DNA of 64,000 nucleotides from Raffaelea ambrosiae (lineage: Eukaryota; Ascomycota; Sordariomycetes; Ophiostomatales; Ophiostomataceae). Within the stretch, counting starts at the first letter, position 1. Each line of letters opens with the position of its first letter. The DNA lies in NCBI GenBank assembly GCA_002778195.1, contig PCDI01000001.1, forward strand, positions 2,606,453 to 2,670,452, written 5' to 3'. Both the position numbers and the translations under genes were made by a program. The notes under the pieces were generated by a model. It did not search any database. It was given only the letters and a program-made list of their open reading frames with translations, and was not told the DNA's origin. This document shows, one piece after another, positions 1 through 13,244 of this stretch.

Positions 1-187
1 ACACCAGGACACCAGGAGACACCGGGAGACACCAGAAAAGACACGAGGGGGGGTAGTAGGCCGGAACGATATCACGTTTGCACCGGCTATTCTTGTCTGA
101 ATATGGTAAATGTGGGTTGTTCCGCCGTGGTGCACGGGGCGACACTGAGAGGAAGCAGTCGAGAGTATGCTTTGCTAATAAACGCAC

Positions 188-291
188 GAGCTGGAAGCAA
201 GAGCTGGGAGCAAGAGCTGGGAGCAAGAGCTGGGAGCAAGAGCTGGAAGCAAGAGCTGGAAGCAAGAGCCGGAAGCAAGAGCCGGAAGCGC
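188..291. repeat. 13-bp minisatellite, eight copies
   Basis: Eight head-to-tail copies of a 13-bp unit, GAGCTGGAAGCAA, with A/G and T/C variants. The unit is not a multiple of three, so the array changes frame at every copy and is unlikely to be coding. Confidence 0.9.
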
Positions 292-2696
292 AGAGAGCGG
301 GCGGGATGGCGAGACCGAGCAGAGGTGGACGGGCAGACGGATTGGTCAGAGTGATGGCAGCTGTGACGTAGGACGATGCCTGGAGACGGCCTGGAGACGG
401 TATGCGGACGCACAGGACGATGTACACAGGACGATGCAAGTCGGCGCGAATCTGATAGCCCTGCGGGATCGCCAAAGCAGAAATAGAAGCCAGCACGCGA
501 GGATGCAAGCGGCGACGAGACCGGAGCCGAGGGCTGGCCAGAGGAGGGGGGGGGGGGGCTAAGCAGGAGGGAAGGGGGGCGCGATCGTCCTGTTTGCCGG
601 CAGGGTCGCCGGGATTTCTGGTTCTCTAGCGTTGAGGCGCTCGCGTTGGGTGCAGGGGTAGGGCGCATAAGACAGCAGGCCTTGTCGGGTTGAGCAGCAG
701 CCAGCAAGGGGCAGATATAAAAGGGAAAGTTTGGGCGGATGGAACGGTTACGACGAGGAGCGTGATTTTATTAATATACAACGTATTTTATTATTTCCTG
801 GTCGCTGGCGACCGGCTGCGGGCGTGCATGACAAAGAACGGCAGCGGACGCATTGGTGACCGCGCGAAGCGACCGCCGAGCCCCCAGGGGCACAAATAGA
901 AGAACCGCGACGAGCCACAGAGACAAGAGGGCAGCACACGAGGGAGGTGGCCAAGATGAGGAAGCCGAGCAGGCGGAGACGGGCTGGGCCAGGACAGCCA
1001 GAGAAGCAGCACACGAAAGGCACAGCGGGCGCGAAGCACAATACGGGCCACAGGAACACGAGGGGACCATCACCAAAGCACATCCATTCGCCTTTTTTTT
1101 TCTTGCTGGGCGGTGCGGCGCCAGAGAGCAGTTACGAGTAGTCCGTATGAATTGCCATGCTGAGGTGTCAGCAGAAAACGGCGAGAGCCAGGCGTGTTCT
1201 ATAAATAGACCAAGCGAGCCGGGGCGCTGCGGAGTTTGTGGCAGAATGCGCGACGCTGGTTGGCCGAGACCGCTGGGGCAGCTGTGTGCGCGACCAAGGA
1301 AAGAGGAGGGCCAAGAGGCGACGACCAGCGCGGGCGTGGAGCACCAAGAGAGCGCGATGGCACCCGGAGACGAAGGAGGGGGGGGGGGAGGGGGCAGGCA
1401 CGGAGGACGGAGAAGAAATGGAAGGAAGACGGCACAAACACAGGCGCGCATGCAGGCAAGGCCGGCATGGCGGAGACTGGCTGCGGCGGGCAAAGCGAGG
1501 CGGAACAGAGGGGGCCAGACGGTGCAGGGCCGGGCAGAGGCAATGCAGGGCGGAGTCGGGGGCCGAGACAAGAGCCAGCAGGCAGATGGTGTCCATTCTC
1601 GCGTGGCAGCGCAGGTGCATGCAGGAGTTGTCTGACAATACATGGTACATACAAAGTACTAGTAGTAATATGCAGCAAATGGTGGACCGGGTACTGGAAT
1701 ATTCCCAAAAGAGAAAACGTGTACTCGTAGGTGCATGCTCTGCGCCAGCTAACCAGCAATTGACTAACTAGTTACATAGTAGTTAATAGTTGCCCGCGCA
1801 GCTACGGCCATGCCCGCTGGCCAATCCCTCGGTACACGGAAATACGCCGCTGCTACTACGTACCGTAAGACAGTTGGTTGGCTTCCTGCCAGACAGCCAC
1901 CAGTGCCTAAGCCAGATCTGGCGCAATCGCCGTACGAGCACTCCTTCTCCTTTAAGTACCAGTTCTTTGTAATCCACTCGTATTGCGCAGCGGTGGCATA
2001 GAGCCGAGGATTACCCCGTGGGAAGGAAAGAGGCAAAAGGCAGAATAGACGGCAAAAAAGAAAAAGAAAAATAAAGGAAAGCGTTATCTTACCAGCACAA
2101 GCACCCAGTGCTCGTGCATTCAATAAATACGCCGGGGTCCTTGTTATTGGCACCAAGGCTGAAAAGACAGCAACTACATAGTAGATCCCCTGTACAAAGT
2201 ACACCGCAAGAGGCTGCCGTGGCGGTGATGCAGCCTCTGGATCTGGATGCGTGCATGCGGCTCTGTGGATTACCCGTGCAAGAACGAACATGGTAGCATC
2301 GTAGGAGGAGACTCCGACGCAGAATTGGAATAAGAACACGAGAAGTAATAGTACGACACGGCAAGACAAGAAGGCCGAGAGGCAATCTTACAGATACAAC
2401 AGCAGTATCACCATGTACACACCGGCGCCCGGGCAGGCTGTCGCTAGGAGACAGCAAAACCGGCCGGCCAAGCACCGCAGCCGAGAGGTCTGGCGTCGAC
2501 TCTGGACGACACGGCCAGGCGCGATGGCCAGCTGGACAACCTGCGTCGCAGCTGACAAAAATGGCAGGAGGCCGTGCCGTTTGCACGTCGAAGAATTCCC
2601 CGAGAGTGTGTTACGGCCGGAAGACGAGCCGAAGCTCTGCCGATCCATGGGATGGAACTGGATTGGATGGACTGGACGGGTTGGGTTGGGTAGGTT

Positions 2697-2752
2697 GGTG
2701 AATGGGTGAATGGGTGAATTGGCGAATCGGTGAATTGGCGAATCGGTGGATT
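2697..2752. repeat. 8-bp tandem repeat, about seven units
   Basis: Seven consecutive 8-mers of the form GGYGAATN (GGTGAATG twice, then GGTGAATT alternating with GGCGAATC, ending in GGTGGATT). The array is preceded by a short GGGTTGGGTTGGG stretch. Confidence 0.85.
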
Positions 2753-5700
2753 GAAAAGGTAGGACTCCGACAGGGAGGAAAGCAAGATGAACGAAACAAA
2801 GAAATGGAACAAAGGCCCAGGCAGGGTCAGACGGCAGGTTATTCGCCAGATTGTCTTCATGGAAGGGGCGTCCTCGGTCAATTCACCGGCGACATACAGT
2901 GTACAATATGGGGGCTGCTGGGCGAGACGGGGGGTGCGCAATCGTGGCCCAAGTCGAATGGACCGGAGTAGGGCCGCCCAGTATCTACTATGATAGTTAT
3001 GGTGCTTTGTCTTGGTCTTTGTCAGGCACGCCCCTAGAGATGTCTCACCACCCACCACTCACACACCAAAAGACCTGGCCGCGGATGCCGGGATGCATCA
3101 GGGCATGTGCGGATAAATTGCTGTGCGATCGTCAACCTTAATATCGGACAGCTGCCGACATGCCGCGTGGGAGATGTGAGCTGCTCTCGAGAACGGTCTA
3201 TCGTGCTCAGGGGCAGTTTGAAGATGCACGAGTAGGGGGGGAGGCTCTAGTGTCCGCACAACCAGCCAGACGTGCTGGGAATAAATACAATGACTGCGGT
3301 TCTGACACGGAAGACGCCCTGCATGTTGAGATGTCTTATACTATGTAGGTGGCACTGATCTCTCTCTATGACGATTTACAGACGCAATAATACAGTCACG
3401 GAAGGAATCTCAACGCCTGCGGGCTGGGGCGGGCTAGCACGGGCAGGCGCCGTCGGCCAGAGGGACTACTACGAGTCATAGCCCGCCAGATGGGGTAGTT
3501 TACTTGTCTTACTATGTATGATGAAGGACCCTCGGGGGTCCTTTGTAAGGATTCTGTCATTTCGCGTTTCTGTGGCAGACCGAAGGGGGAAATGGCGAGG
3601 GAGAGGCCACTATGTAGGGCGAGATCGCAGGAGAGAGAGGGAGCGAGGAGGATGGAGATTGCGAGGCCGAGATGAGAGACAAAGGTAATGTTGCAGGCGG
3701 ATGCGACAATACATCGTATTCAGTAGCCAACTGCATAGTTAGTACTACGAGTTTGTAGTTCGCTATTACGGAGAAAAGATAGACTTGGCTTCTGAACGTT
3801 TCCTCTTCTGTTCTGTGGCTGGCCAGTGCAGCAGCCAGCCAGCGCTGTGGGATCTGCATAAGCTTTCCCCGCCAAATTGGACACCCGTCTTAGCGGGGGA
3901 AGCCACTGTTGCACAGGGGCTTTCTATGACGACGTGCCAGTATTACGGTGTACGGTGGCGCCAAAGCGGTTAGCTGTGATTTCTACTACCTTGTATATAT
4001 GCTTGATTTTCCAGAAGTCAGCAGCCCCCCCCAAAAAATCGCAAAAGAGGTCGGGAAAGAAAAAGAGAAATAAATAACGTGTGAGGTTCTCCCCTCCAGT
4101 AGCGACAGCAGGCCAACTGTCTCTTCATGCATGGACTGCGCCGATCACGATCGCCGGCCGCCGGCAAAGAGCCGGTCAGCAGGCAAAATAGCAATGAGCA
4201 CGATCCGCGGGTGTTGTGACGCTGCGTGCCAGACGGAGAGCCCACCGTGCCGATAGCAATTACAGATTGCAACATTACCGATCAGGCCGCAGATGTACAC
4301 CGTACACCGTGTTGTCGGAAGCTCCTCGGGGCACGAGCAAGATAAAGAGCCAGGGCAAACTGCTACTATCGCGTCGCGATGCACTCGTATCAGCCATGTA
4401 CATAGTAGCATCGTTGGCTGAGGCTGGAGAGGCCACAAAGCGCCAACAGAGGCAAAAGCTTATCTGGCGCGCGCTGAAGATTTTGCAGGATGCATCCTAC
4501 GAGTAGTCCAGCGCCATGCTTACTACGGCGCCCTGCTGCGAGGCCAAGATCCAGTGTCTCTGTCGGCCCGGCGCAATTCGCGGTGAGTTAGTCGGCGGCC
4601 GGCGCCTCCTGCCCAGGATGGCGACGTCGGTCGGCTGCGGGACACGGTGTGCCCTGCTCTCCTGTAACTAGCTACTTTGTAGTTAATAACTAGTAGTCAG
4701 CTCTGATCCGTGCTGGCCTCCGGTTCGCTGCTGGTAGCATTCTCCCACCAAAGCCCAACACAGGCAAAAACTGCACACACCAGCCACAGAAGCCGATGCA
4801 GACACGGCGTGGCGAACTGCTCGTGCAGCACAATCGCATCTCCGGCTGTCGTTTCCGCGGAAGAACTACGAGCAGACGGGGAGGCAATTGTGAACGCAGG
4901 TGCACTGTACTCCTTACGCAGCTCGCGAGCGGAGCGACTGCTTCTGGTGACTGCGTGCCGTGACTGGCACTGTGCAGTGTGCAGCCAACATCCAGGGTCC
5001 AGCGATGCTCGCGCAATCCGCCCCGTGATTGGCTTCGGCTAAATTGTGACCTGCGCGGAAAGGATGTGCGACGGTATTGTGTACCTGGCCAGGCGCAGCA
5101 GAAAAGTACCAGTGACCTGAGCCTGTCTTGGTGGGGAGTGGCCAGCGGCCAGTGAGAGGCGGGCCAATTACGGCCATATTGGGGTCTGCCTGCAGTTGGG
5201 CTGCGATGTTGTGGGAGCACCGCACTAGCCCCCAGACAGGGCCCACCAAGCCAGGTCACGTACCGGATACTTTGTGCCTGAGACGGCAGTACTTGCAAGC
5301 AGGGCCGAATGCAGAAATGTCGACGGGGCAGAAGGGGGAGCGGGCAGACTCGCCCATGGCGAGAGGGAGGGAAGGAGCGACCAGGGTGCCACGGAGCATC
5401 CATCTCATTACAGTCCGGGCTGGTGGGCTACTTAGGCTGCAAGAGGCTAGATACCTCACTAATAGGCGAGAGCGCGTGTCTTGGCTGCGTACCCTCTCGA
5501 CGCAGTCGGCTGTCGTGAGAAAGTACTCCGTGCAGGGGAGGACCCGCCCATGGCTGAACCTTTGCCTGTGGACGTCTGGGCCGGCAGGCCTCTCCACTAT
5601 TAGGCCGGCCAAACCGCCGTAGCCACCCATCCTGGCAGGAGGCCAAGTGGTGGCCCCCCTCTTTGGGGGGGGGGGGGAGGGGGGCGTCGTCCTGTCGTTC

Positions 5701-6785
5701 TTGTCTGTCCTCCTGTGCCTGTCTTGTGTGGTGCAGTGTCTCTTGCGTCCATTTTGTGGCCGCCCTTCGCCTGTGCCTTCTTTCCGGCCCTGTTTTTCGG
5801 CGCCTTTCTGCGCAGGTTCGTGCCTACCCTGTTCGACCTGCTCCATCTGCTCCTTCCCTCTTCTGTTCATTCCGCCCATCTGCACGCAACGCCCTCTGTG
5901 CTGTTGTTCGCTCTTTCCCGATCCTCCCTTTTCCTCGCTGTTTGCCTCGAACACACACTGTTTCCCCGAGGCAGGAGCGAATCACCCAATAAGGAACACC
6001 TTTCGCTGCGCTTTCACTCTTTTCGGCCGACCTACATTTTCTCTCCTCTCTCTTGCTCTCTTTCTTTCTCTCATTTTCTCTACATCTTTGATTGTATCCG
6101 AATCCTTTAGTCTTCAAACACCCGTCTCGCCTCAGACTCGCTTCGAAACCGAACACCTTTTCTCTATTTTTGCCCTTCCTCTTCTCTTCGACGGCCACTC
6201 TTCGCCTGCTTTCTGATCGTGTGCGCTCTCTTTTTCATCTTAACACGAGTCTGCTCACCATCCTGCTCACGAGGGACCGCCTCCGACCCATCTCTCGCAC
6301 ATCGCCCTTGCTCCTTTCGCCTCCTTCGCTCTCACGACCTCGACGTCGACTGTCTCCCGCGAGGCTCCGACCCGACAGCGTCCCGGATCTCTTCTCTCCT
6401 CTCGTCATCGCCAGCCATTCCACAGTGACAGTCTTGAAAACACAGCAAAACGCCCGAGACACAGGCGCCCCATCTGCCTTTTCTGGGTACGATTCTCCTC
6501 GACCCTGTCAACTGCCGTGAGCCCCGTCGACACCGCTCCTGGCGCGTGTCTCGTCAGAGCCGCCTCAGACGCACCTGCCCCCCGGCCTCGTCGTTCTGCG
6601 TGCCATGTTTTTCACATCATGAGTGAGCAGCTGCCACAACGAGTTGCCCTGAACTGCAAATCGCCTCTCGAGTCTACTGCTCGATAAAGGGGCGACGAAC
6701 GTGTCTCGCAAACACACCAGCGCACCACCACCGTGTCTGAACCGCCTCGCCTCGCCGCGTTCGAACCACCCGCACCACGCCTGTC

Positions 6786-8588
6786 ATGGCTTCACCACCG
6801 CCGCGGCCGGTGGCCATGGACCCGCTCCATATCACTGAGTTCGCATCCGATCGATACTTCCACAAGTTCAACCAACAGCAGCAGCACCAGCAGCAACATC
6901 AACAGCAGGATGGCCCAGCCGTGGCTGGTAGCTCTACCAGCGCCCACACCGTCTCCTCGCTGCCTCTGGCTCCCCAGCAATCACACTCGCAGTCCCCCTT
7001 TATCTTGCCGTTGCGAGATACAAGACCATTAGAATCTCCCGATGAATCTGCAGTCGAGCCCAAGCCGAAGAGGAGTCGCTTCACTCTCGGCCGTCTCCTC
7101 CACCCAAAAACCCAGCCTTCCCAACACGCCGCACCGGCTGTCACCCCTGTCATCCCAGTCATCCCAGAACCGTCAGCAGCACCAGCACCAGCTCCCGAAG
7201 GCTTTACGCAGGTTTTGCCGCAAATAGACGGCCCAGCCAGCGACTTGCAGCCAGCGCCAACAGCGATACCGACAGCGCGTACCCCGCGCGCCTTTGACAG
7301 GCTCTTCCTCGGTCTTCCGGCCGAGTTGCAAATACAGGTCATCTCATCTCTGCCGCTCGCCGACATTCTTCAGATGCGTCTGGCCTCGAAAGCTTGGCAT
7401 GCTATGATCACCGCCAACGAATCGCCTATCGTGCGCTACCACCTGGAACACAACATCCCGGCCTATGCAAAGCGTCTCTACCCTGCCGACTACTCCAACC
7501 TCAATTTCCGTCATTTGTGCGGTCTCTGGCACCGCCTCCACGTCGCTGCCAAGCTAGCCTCATTCATATGTGAATGGGTTACTAAGGAGATTTTCTTGCG
7601 CACCACCGAAGCCCAGAGGCAGGAGTTCGCTCCCCAGCACGAGAGGATGCGCCGCCGTCTAATACCGCTCCTGTTCACCATCTTCCACTTTTTCGAAACC
7701 TACCGCGCACGCCATCTCCAGTACATTATCGACAACAACGGCAGAGGCCTCCACCAGACCCCCTACACCATCAACCCTATCGAGGCGGAGGTCATGAGCA
7801 TGTACGACGACCGGACGCTGCTGCAGGTCCATCAGGTCTTCCCCCTCGTTGTTTCCTCGTTTTGCCGCCGCCTGCGGCCCCCATCATATGTTGGCCGTGT
7901 CGAGAAGTCGCTTAGAGGTTACTTGAAGGACAAGCCGGCCGATGAGGTGCATGTGGCCGCACTCTGCATTGGTGGCTTGCGCCAGGTCGAGCACTTTTGG
8001 GGGATCAAGGGCTATAACACGCGCAGAAGCGCCGTCGACAACTGGTACAACTCCATCACCAAAGACACGATCGAACCTACTTCCAAGCCCCGTCGCGGTC
8101 TGATGGGCCTGGGTCGTAAGAAGTCGTCGCCAGCTGTGCCAGATGACCCGGCTACAACCGCCGCCGTGGCTGCTGTGGCAAGGATGAGTCTGGACGACGA
8201 AACGTCGAACGACCGGGGATCGATGGAAGTTGATGACGTATCTGACCGCGCCAACAACCTGGTGTTCAACACCAGCCTTGCAGGCGGCATGCCCATGGGG
8301 CCGATGACTCGCGACCAGCTTTGCCTGTTGCTCCCCGACCTTCCCGTTCTCCAACAGATGTGGATGGTCTCCGCCGAAGCCCTCATCCTCGAGAGAAAGA
8401 TTGTCGATCGACCATCCGACATTCGACGGAACGCTCAAGTCATGCTGGGGCTGATATGTGAAGACGGCATTGCCGAAGAAGACGAGTGGTGGTACGGCCA
8501 AGGATCCCACGACTCTGTTCGCCCGGCTCTGGACGCTATCGAAGAGGATACCGGCGAAGACATCCATCGTCCTGTCCTTATTGCATAG
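6786..8588 (+). CDS. F-box protein
   Basis: Single open frame of 600 aa. Residues 20-45 are Gln/His-rich, followed by a basic, proline-rich disordered stretch. An F-box lies at about 168-208: it begins LFLGLPAELQIQVISSLPL and continues into a typical LASKAWHAM end. The F-box binds Skp1, so the likely role is as substrate-specificity subunit of an SCF ubiquitin ligase, with the conserved 210-430 region choosing the target. No WD40 or leucine-rich repeats are visible, and the substrate cannot be told. The tail (about 430-600) is acidic and Ser-rich. The start chosen is ATG 6786; an in-frame ATG at 6816 is an alternative. The gene is convergent with the AT-hook gene. Confidence 0.85.
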   Translation: MASPPPRPVAMDPLHITEFASDRYFHKFNQQQQHQQQHQQQDGPAVAGSSTSAHTVSSLPLAPQQSHSQSPFILPLRDTRPLESPDESAVEPKPKRSRFTLGRLLHPKTQPSQHAAPAVTPVIPVIPEPSAAPAPAPEGFTQVLPQIDGPASDLQPAPTAIPTARTPRAFDRLFLGLPAELQIQVISSLPLADILQMRLASKAWHAMITANESPIVRYHLEHNIPAYAKRLYPADYSNLNFRHLCGLWHRLHVAAKLASFICEWVTKEIFLRTTEAQRQEFAPQHERMRRRLIPLLFTIFHFFETYRARHLQYIIDNNGRGLHQTPYTINPIEAEVMSMYDDRTLLQVHQVFPLVVSSFCRRLRPPSYVGRVEKSLRGYLKDKPADEVHVAALCIGGLRQVEHFWGIKGYNTRRSAVDNWYNSITKDTIEPTSKPRRGLMGLGRKKSSPAVPDDPATTAAVAAVARMSLDDETSNDRGSMEVDDVSDRANNLVFNTSLAGGMPMGPMTRDQLCLLLPDLPVLQQMWMVSAEALILERKIVDRPSDIRRNAQVMLGLICEDGIAEEDEWWYGQGSHDSVRPALDAIEEDTGEDIHRPVLIA

Positions 8589-9923
8589 CCCTGCAACCGA
8601 ACACCAGTCACCTTCAACTAACCATATTACTTACTTCCCGACAGCCGCCATTGTGAAGTCGAATACCATGTATCATTGAGTTCATATAATTGGTGTCTGC
8701 TCGGTCCACCCACCAACCCACCCACACACACACATACTGTGCGAACACTTCGTCGCACCACGATCTTTGACCTTTCTCTTTTGTCCTGTCTATCAGCATT
8801 TTCAGGCGTTTGTTATGGACCCGGGCCCTGGACACGAAAGAGGTTCAGCACGGTTCATATGGATACTCATATCTTGTTGTTCTTGTTTTTCTTGTTTACT
8901 TTACACACGATATGTGTCCTGTTTTTTTTAAAGTTTCTTTTGTCTGTATTGCACGGCGTTGACGTCCGGGAACGGCACCACATTATTTGGTTTACAATCG
9001 CGCCAAGGGAATAGAGATGTACAACTTCGGCCAAATAGGCACAAAGAAAGGACGGCGGATTCAGGCGTTGTCGGAGGCTCAATCTGGCCGACGACTTTTG
9101 GGGGTTTTTTCCCTTTTCTTAGTTCAACTTTACACTTCTTTAGACCTTTTTTACTACTCTCTGTTACCTACACATACTGCACCAGGCGATTCAGCAAACC
9201 CTCTTGGCAGTGCACGTTGGTATAGAAAACAGCGGCAGTGGAAGGTCTACGTTCACTGTAGGAGTCTCAGCAAATAGAGAGAAGGAAATTTTATTCATAT
9301 TATTCAATCAAGTCCAAGTGCTACTTGAGCTGCTGCAAGATGTTGACCGGATGAAGTCTCGACTCATGACAGGAAAAGAAACCAACAACCCATCTCGAAT
9401 CCATAATGTATTGTAAATTAAACAAAGAACCTTACTTTCAGGATCAGATGGACTAGCAAATACTAATACACAAGTGCCCAACACAAGTGCCCCAGCCTCC
9501 CTATCCCTATGGTATTGTCATCAATTATCTTATAAGTCGTGGCCGTTAACTCGTAACTATACGGTGTTGCTAATGATGCAAAGGACAAAACGTGCCAGAA
9601 AACAGCGCAGAACAAGAATGAAATCCCTCCCGAAGCTTGGAAACTGAAAAAAAAAACATGGCCAAACAAGATCATCATGTACGTGTAAAGTTGGAGATAC
9701 CCAATAGAGATACCCATAATGTCATGAAAGAAGTAGCAGCAGAAAAAAGGAAAAGAAAGAAAGAGGTGCAAAAATGATAGCGTGACGCTCCAGGTTGACG
9801 GTATAGCAATACCCTGAAACCACCAGCTGCAATGTTCCCATCACGTTCGAGGTGGTGTATGACGCCGGTGCTGTGTGCGTCCTGTCACTAGGCAGATTGG
9901 CCCTGCGCCAGAATCGGCTTCAA
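8589..9923. other. convergent 3' spacer
   Basis: Spacer of 1.3 kb between the stop codons of the F-box gene and the AT-hook gene. It is AT-richer than the genes, with T-rich runs on the + strand near 8880-9180 and A-rich runs near 9640-9760, consistent with 3' UTRs from both sides. I see no gene in it. Confidence 0.6.
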
Positions 9924-10602
9924 TTACCGGCGTACGCTATAGAAGCGGTCACGAAGGTTGCTTCCGCCCATGCTGGCATCGAACGAGTTCATGGATGTCG
10001 GGGTGCCGTAGGCACCCGAGTTGGGCGATGTCCGCGGCACATTCCCACTCATACCATAGGGCGGCGTGCCAGCAAGACCCAACGCCCCGTTGCTTGAGGT
10101 CGCATCTAGACTGATGCCGTCAAAGAGCGACTGGTTGTCGAAGCTGTGGAAGCTTTGCATGCCTTGGGCCGTGCTGCCAACATGGGGCGTTGCAGGCGAC
10201 GGCTGCGGCCGTGGAGGTCCAAACGATGGCGAGCCATGATGCGAAAGGCTGTGGGATGTAGGGCCCGCTGGACCATACGGGCCGCTCAGCAGAGGAGACC
10301 CGACGTTGTTTGCACGGCGGGGCTGTCCAAAGGACGAGGAATTGAAGCTGAGCGGGCCCCCGCCAGGACTCGACGCATATGCGTTGGAAGTGGCCCCAAA
10401 GCCAGTGCTGGCTGTCGATCCAAACTGTGGCGAGCGGTGCGAGCTACTTTGCGCCAGCAAATTCGGCGAGCTCCCAGTCGTGCTCTGCGAGGCATGTCGT
10501 TGCTGCGGAGGAAACGCCTGAGCCTGCGGTTGCGACGCATACTGGCTGTTTGCATGATACTGGGGTGCAAACTGGGCCTGTTTTTGTTGTTGCTGTTGTT
10601 GT

Positions 10603-10646
<44 letters not shown>

Positions 10647-10694
10647 TTGCTGTTGCTGCTGCTGCTGTTGTTGCTGTTGCTGCTGCTGCTGTTG

Positions 10695-10728
<34 letters not shown>

Positions 10729-13244
10729 GTTTGTGGCGCCTGCGATTGGGGGTGGCCGAATTGGTCGCCACCCGGCCTGCTCTGAGTGAAGAAGGACTGT
10801 GGTGTCCTGCTTGGTTGAGGCAGCTGCTGGGAAGCCACAGGAGCGGGGGCAACAGGACCCCCAATATGTGTCTGGGTGTTGTGTTGCGGGGGTGTGAATG
10901 GGAGCGAATGGCTCGATGTCTGTGGATGCAAGTGTTGCGGCTGTGGTTGGTATGGCGGTTGTTCGGAGTGCACGTGGCTGTGCTGCTGGCTCTGGGCTTG
11001 AGGTTGTTGAGCCTGTTGTTGCGATTGGCTGTGCTGGCGGTCGGCATCCAGCCCCTGAATCTGGTCGCCGGCGCCGCCTTGCAGCGGGGGTGTAGCCGAC
11101 ATGGCTTTCTGCCCCCCGAGAGGCTGCAGCCGCGGCTGTTGTCTTTGGTCCGAGGACAGCTGGTGCATGTGGCGGGACGACAACGACTGGGAGTGGTCAC
11201 CCTGGTGCGGACCGGCCAGGGAGCCCGGCGTGCCCTGGCCTAGTTGAGACGATAGCGTTTCAAAAGTCACAGCACTGAATGGGCTATCCGAGCCGTTCGC
11301 GTCCAGCGGCGGCATGAGATGTGCATCGCCACCCATTGACACGGCGCCTGCCCCAAGGCCGACAGTGCCGATGGCGCTTGGTCTGGCGGCTGGGGACATG
11401 CTTTGGTTGCCAGCGCGCGCCGAGGCTCTTGCGTCGGTGGACTTCCTTTGCCTCTTGGGCGCCGATGGTGTCGTGCTGATCTGGTCTTCGGTGGACCCTG
11501 GCTGCATGTCGTCGCCGCCAGGGCCTGCCAGGGCCCCATTGAAGGCGGTAGAGACATAGGCCTGCGGCATCTCTGCCGCGTTGGCATCCTTCTTGAATGC
11601 CTTTGCTCTCTTTCTCTTGGCACCAGCTGCTGCCGCTGCATTGCTGGCATCGGCAGAGAAGCCTGCCTGCTGAGAGCCACTGGCGGGGGTGTCTATACCG
11701 AATGCTTGCTGGATGGAAGTAAGACCCAAGCCGTGCCCGCCGGCAGCTGGCTCCTTCGGCTTCGCCGCCGAAGTCTTGGGCCGGCCATCGTTGGCCTTCT
11801 GCGCCACAGCAAGAGCAGGGATGACAGGAGGGGGGATCGGGGTGACGGTCGTGGGGATTGCGGCGGTGGCTTTGTCGAGAGTGTTGGGAATGTTGTTGTT
11901 GCCCTGGTCGGCCGGGGTGCCGTGAGCGTCTGCGTCTGCGGTCTTTGGCTTGTTTTTGGAGCCTTTTGGGCGTCCCCGTTTCTTGACTGCTTCCGTGCCA
12001 GTGGCATTGGCCCCTGGTCTTGGCGCGGATGCGCTGTCCAGTCCAGCAGGAGGAACAGCTGCCTGCGTCGACGCGGCCGGCCTCTGCAGCGCACCGGTGT
12101 GGTTGGGGACGTGTCCTGCAGGGTTTGGGAAAAAAGCGCCGTCTCCCACACCGTCTACCTGCAACACGCTGTCGTCCACATCCACCCAGCTGTCGTCTTC
12201 GACGTGCCCATCGCCACCGTTCGGAGCAGGCTGTGCATGGGCCTGCAAATCATGGGGTACAGCGGCCGAGCCATTTGGGCCGGCAGAAACACCAGAAGTG
12301 GATGCAGATGCGGCGGCTGCCGCAGCAGCCGCGGCGGCCATAGCTTGGCGGGCTTTTACGGGACCTTTCTTGATCCCCTTGTCCTTCCGAGCCTTGGTTG
12401 CCTTGCTTCCTTTTGGTCGTCCCCTGGGTCGCTTCTCGGTCACGGGAGGCGCATCATCCGTGCTGTTGGCGTCGGGTTGTTTGATAGACTTTAGCGCATT
12501 TGTGGTCTGGTTCGGCAGCTTGGGGAATATCTCGGCCACCCAGCCGACAAACACGTTTCCGGAACCATTCTCGAGCTCGCTTCTTGGAAACACGCCTTCG
12601 GCTGGCGGGCCGGCACCGGGGGGGCCTCCAAAATAGGCCAGTGCCTTGCAAAGCTGGTCCACTACGGCCGCCGGTGGGAGGCTGCGGAGAAGAGACAGCA
12701 GGCGTGCCTGCTCCTCCTTTGTTTCTGCGGGGGTGAGGGTGCGGGCAGCAGACGGGGGGTTGGCGGCCGGAGCTGCGGCGGTGGCGGCGGTGGCCACGGT
12801 TGCGGCGGTGGCGGCGGTTGCGGCAGCAGTGACAGGGGTAGCAACCGGCGCAGCACTGAACGACTCCAGAGAGCTGGGGTCGCCCGGCAGACGAACAAAG
12901 CGTTTGCTGGCTGATGGAATGCCGTAGCCGCTCTGGTAGGCCCGCATGGCGGCCTGCTCGGTGCTTTCGCTGGCGCGCTTAGCAAGGGCGTTGCGTTCGA
13001 CTGAGGTTTCGTGGCCGGTCAGCTCCATTTGAAGGACGCCGAAGTTGCCGTTGATGCTGTTTGCCTGGCCCTTCAGCTTTTTGGGCACAGGGTCCTTGAT
13101 GCGCGCATCTCGATACTCGATTGTGGCGGCGTTGAGGCTCGACAGGCCGGCCGTGTTGGACGCGGCGAGAACGGTGGGTTCGTGGGAGACGGGGGCAATG
13201 GCGGACAGTGGAGGGAGGCCAACGGCCGACTGGTAAAAGGCCAT
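9924..13244 (-). CDS. large AT-hook, polyglutamine nuclear protein
   Basis: 1106 aa if translation starts at 13244. The N-terminal 120 aa looks most conserved in character. Two AT-hook cores follow, RGRPKGSK at about 271 and about 420, each in a Lys/Arg-rich setting; AT-hooks bind the minor groove of AT-rich DNA. Ala-, Pro- and Gln-rich disordered stretches come next. At 840-887 there is a run of ten Gln, one His and 37 Gln, encoded at 10584-10727. The tail is Ser/Gly/Pro-rich. Such proteins are usually transcription or chromatin regulators, but I do not recognise the family. Upstream of the ATG an acceptor (CTAAC then CACAG) and a good donor at 13425 bracket an intron at 13257-13425. The frame stays open across that junction for about 15 codons, so one or more N-terminal exons may be missing here. 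Confidence 0.75.
10584..10727 (-). repeat. CAG/CAA repeat coding for polyglutamine
   Basis: Run of 48 codons in the AT-hook gene: ten Gln, one His, then 37 Gln in protein order. CAG predominates with CAA interruptions. The same DNA read on the + strand gives a spurious polyleucine frame. Confidence 0.95.

Larger units (their letters stand above)
1..6785. other. gene-free spacer and F-box gene upstream region
   Basis: I see no convincing gene in these 6.8 kb. Open frames here are short, arginine- or proline-rich and overlap on both strands, as expected of GC-rich non-coding DNA. The stretch holds a 13-bp minisatellite (188-291), an 8-bp tandem repeat (2697-2752), several G- or C-rich runs (for example near 5666-5682), and repeated short words of the CATAGTA and TAGTTA type. 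From about 5690 to 6770 the + strand becomes strongly pyrimidine-rich, which in filamentous fungi is usual for a promoter and 5' leader. It probably belongs to the F-box gene starting at 6786. Confidence 0.6.

Noticed and set aside
853..1635. 260-codon Arg/Gly-rich + strand frame near the left end
   Set aside because: Low complexity, with equally long frames on both strands at the same place; no start context or splice signals.
10146..11243. 365-codon + strand frame with polyleucine
   Set aside because: It is the reverse complement of the polyglutamine-coding repeat of the AT-hook gene.
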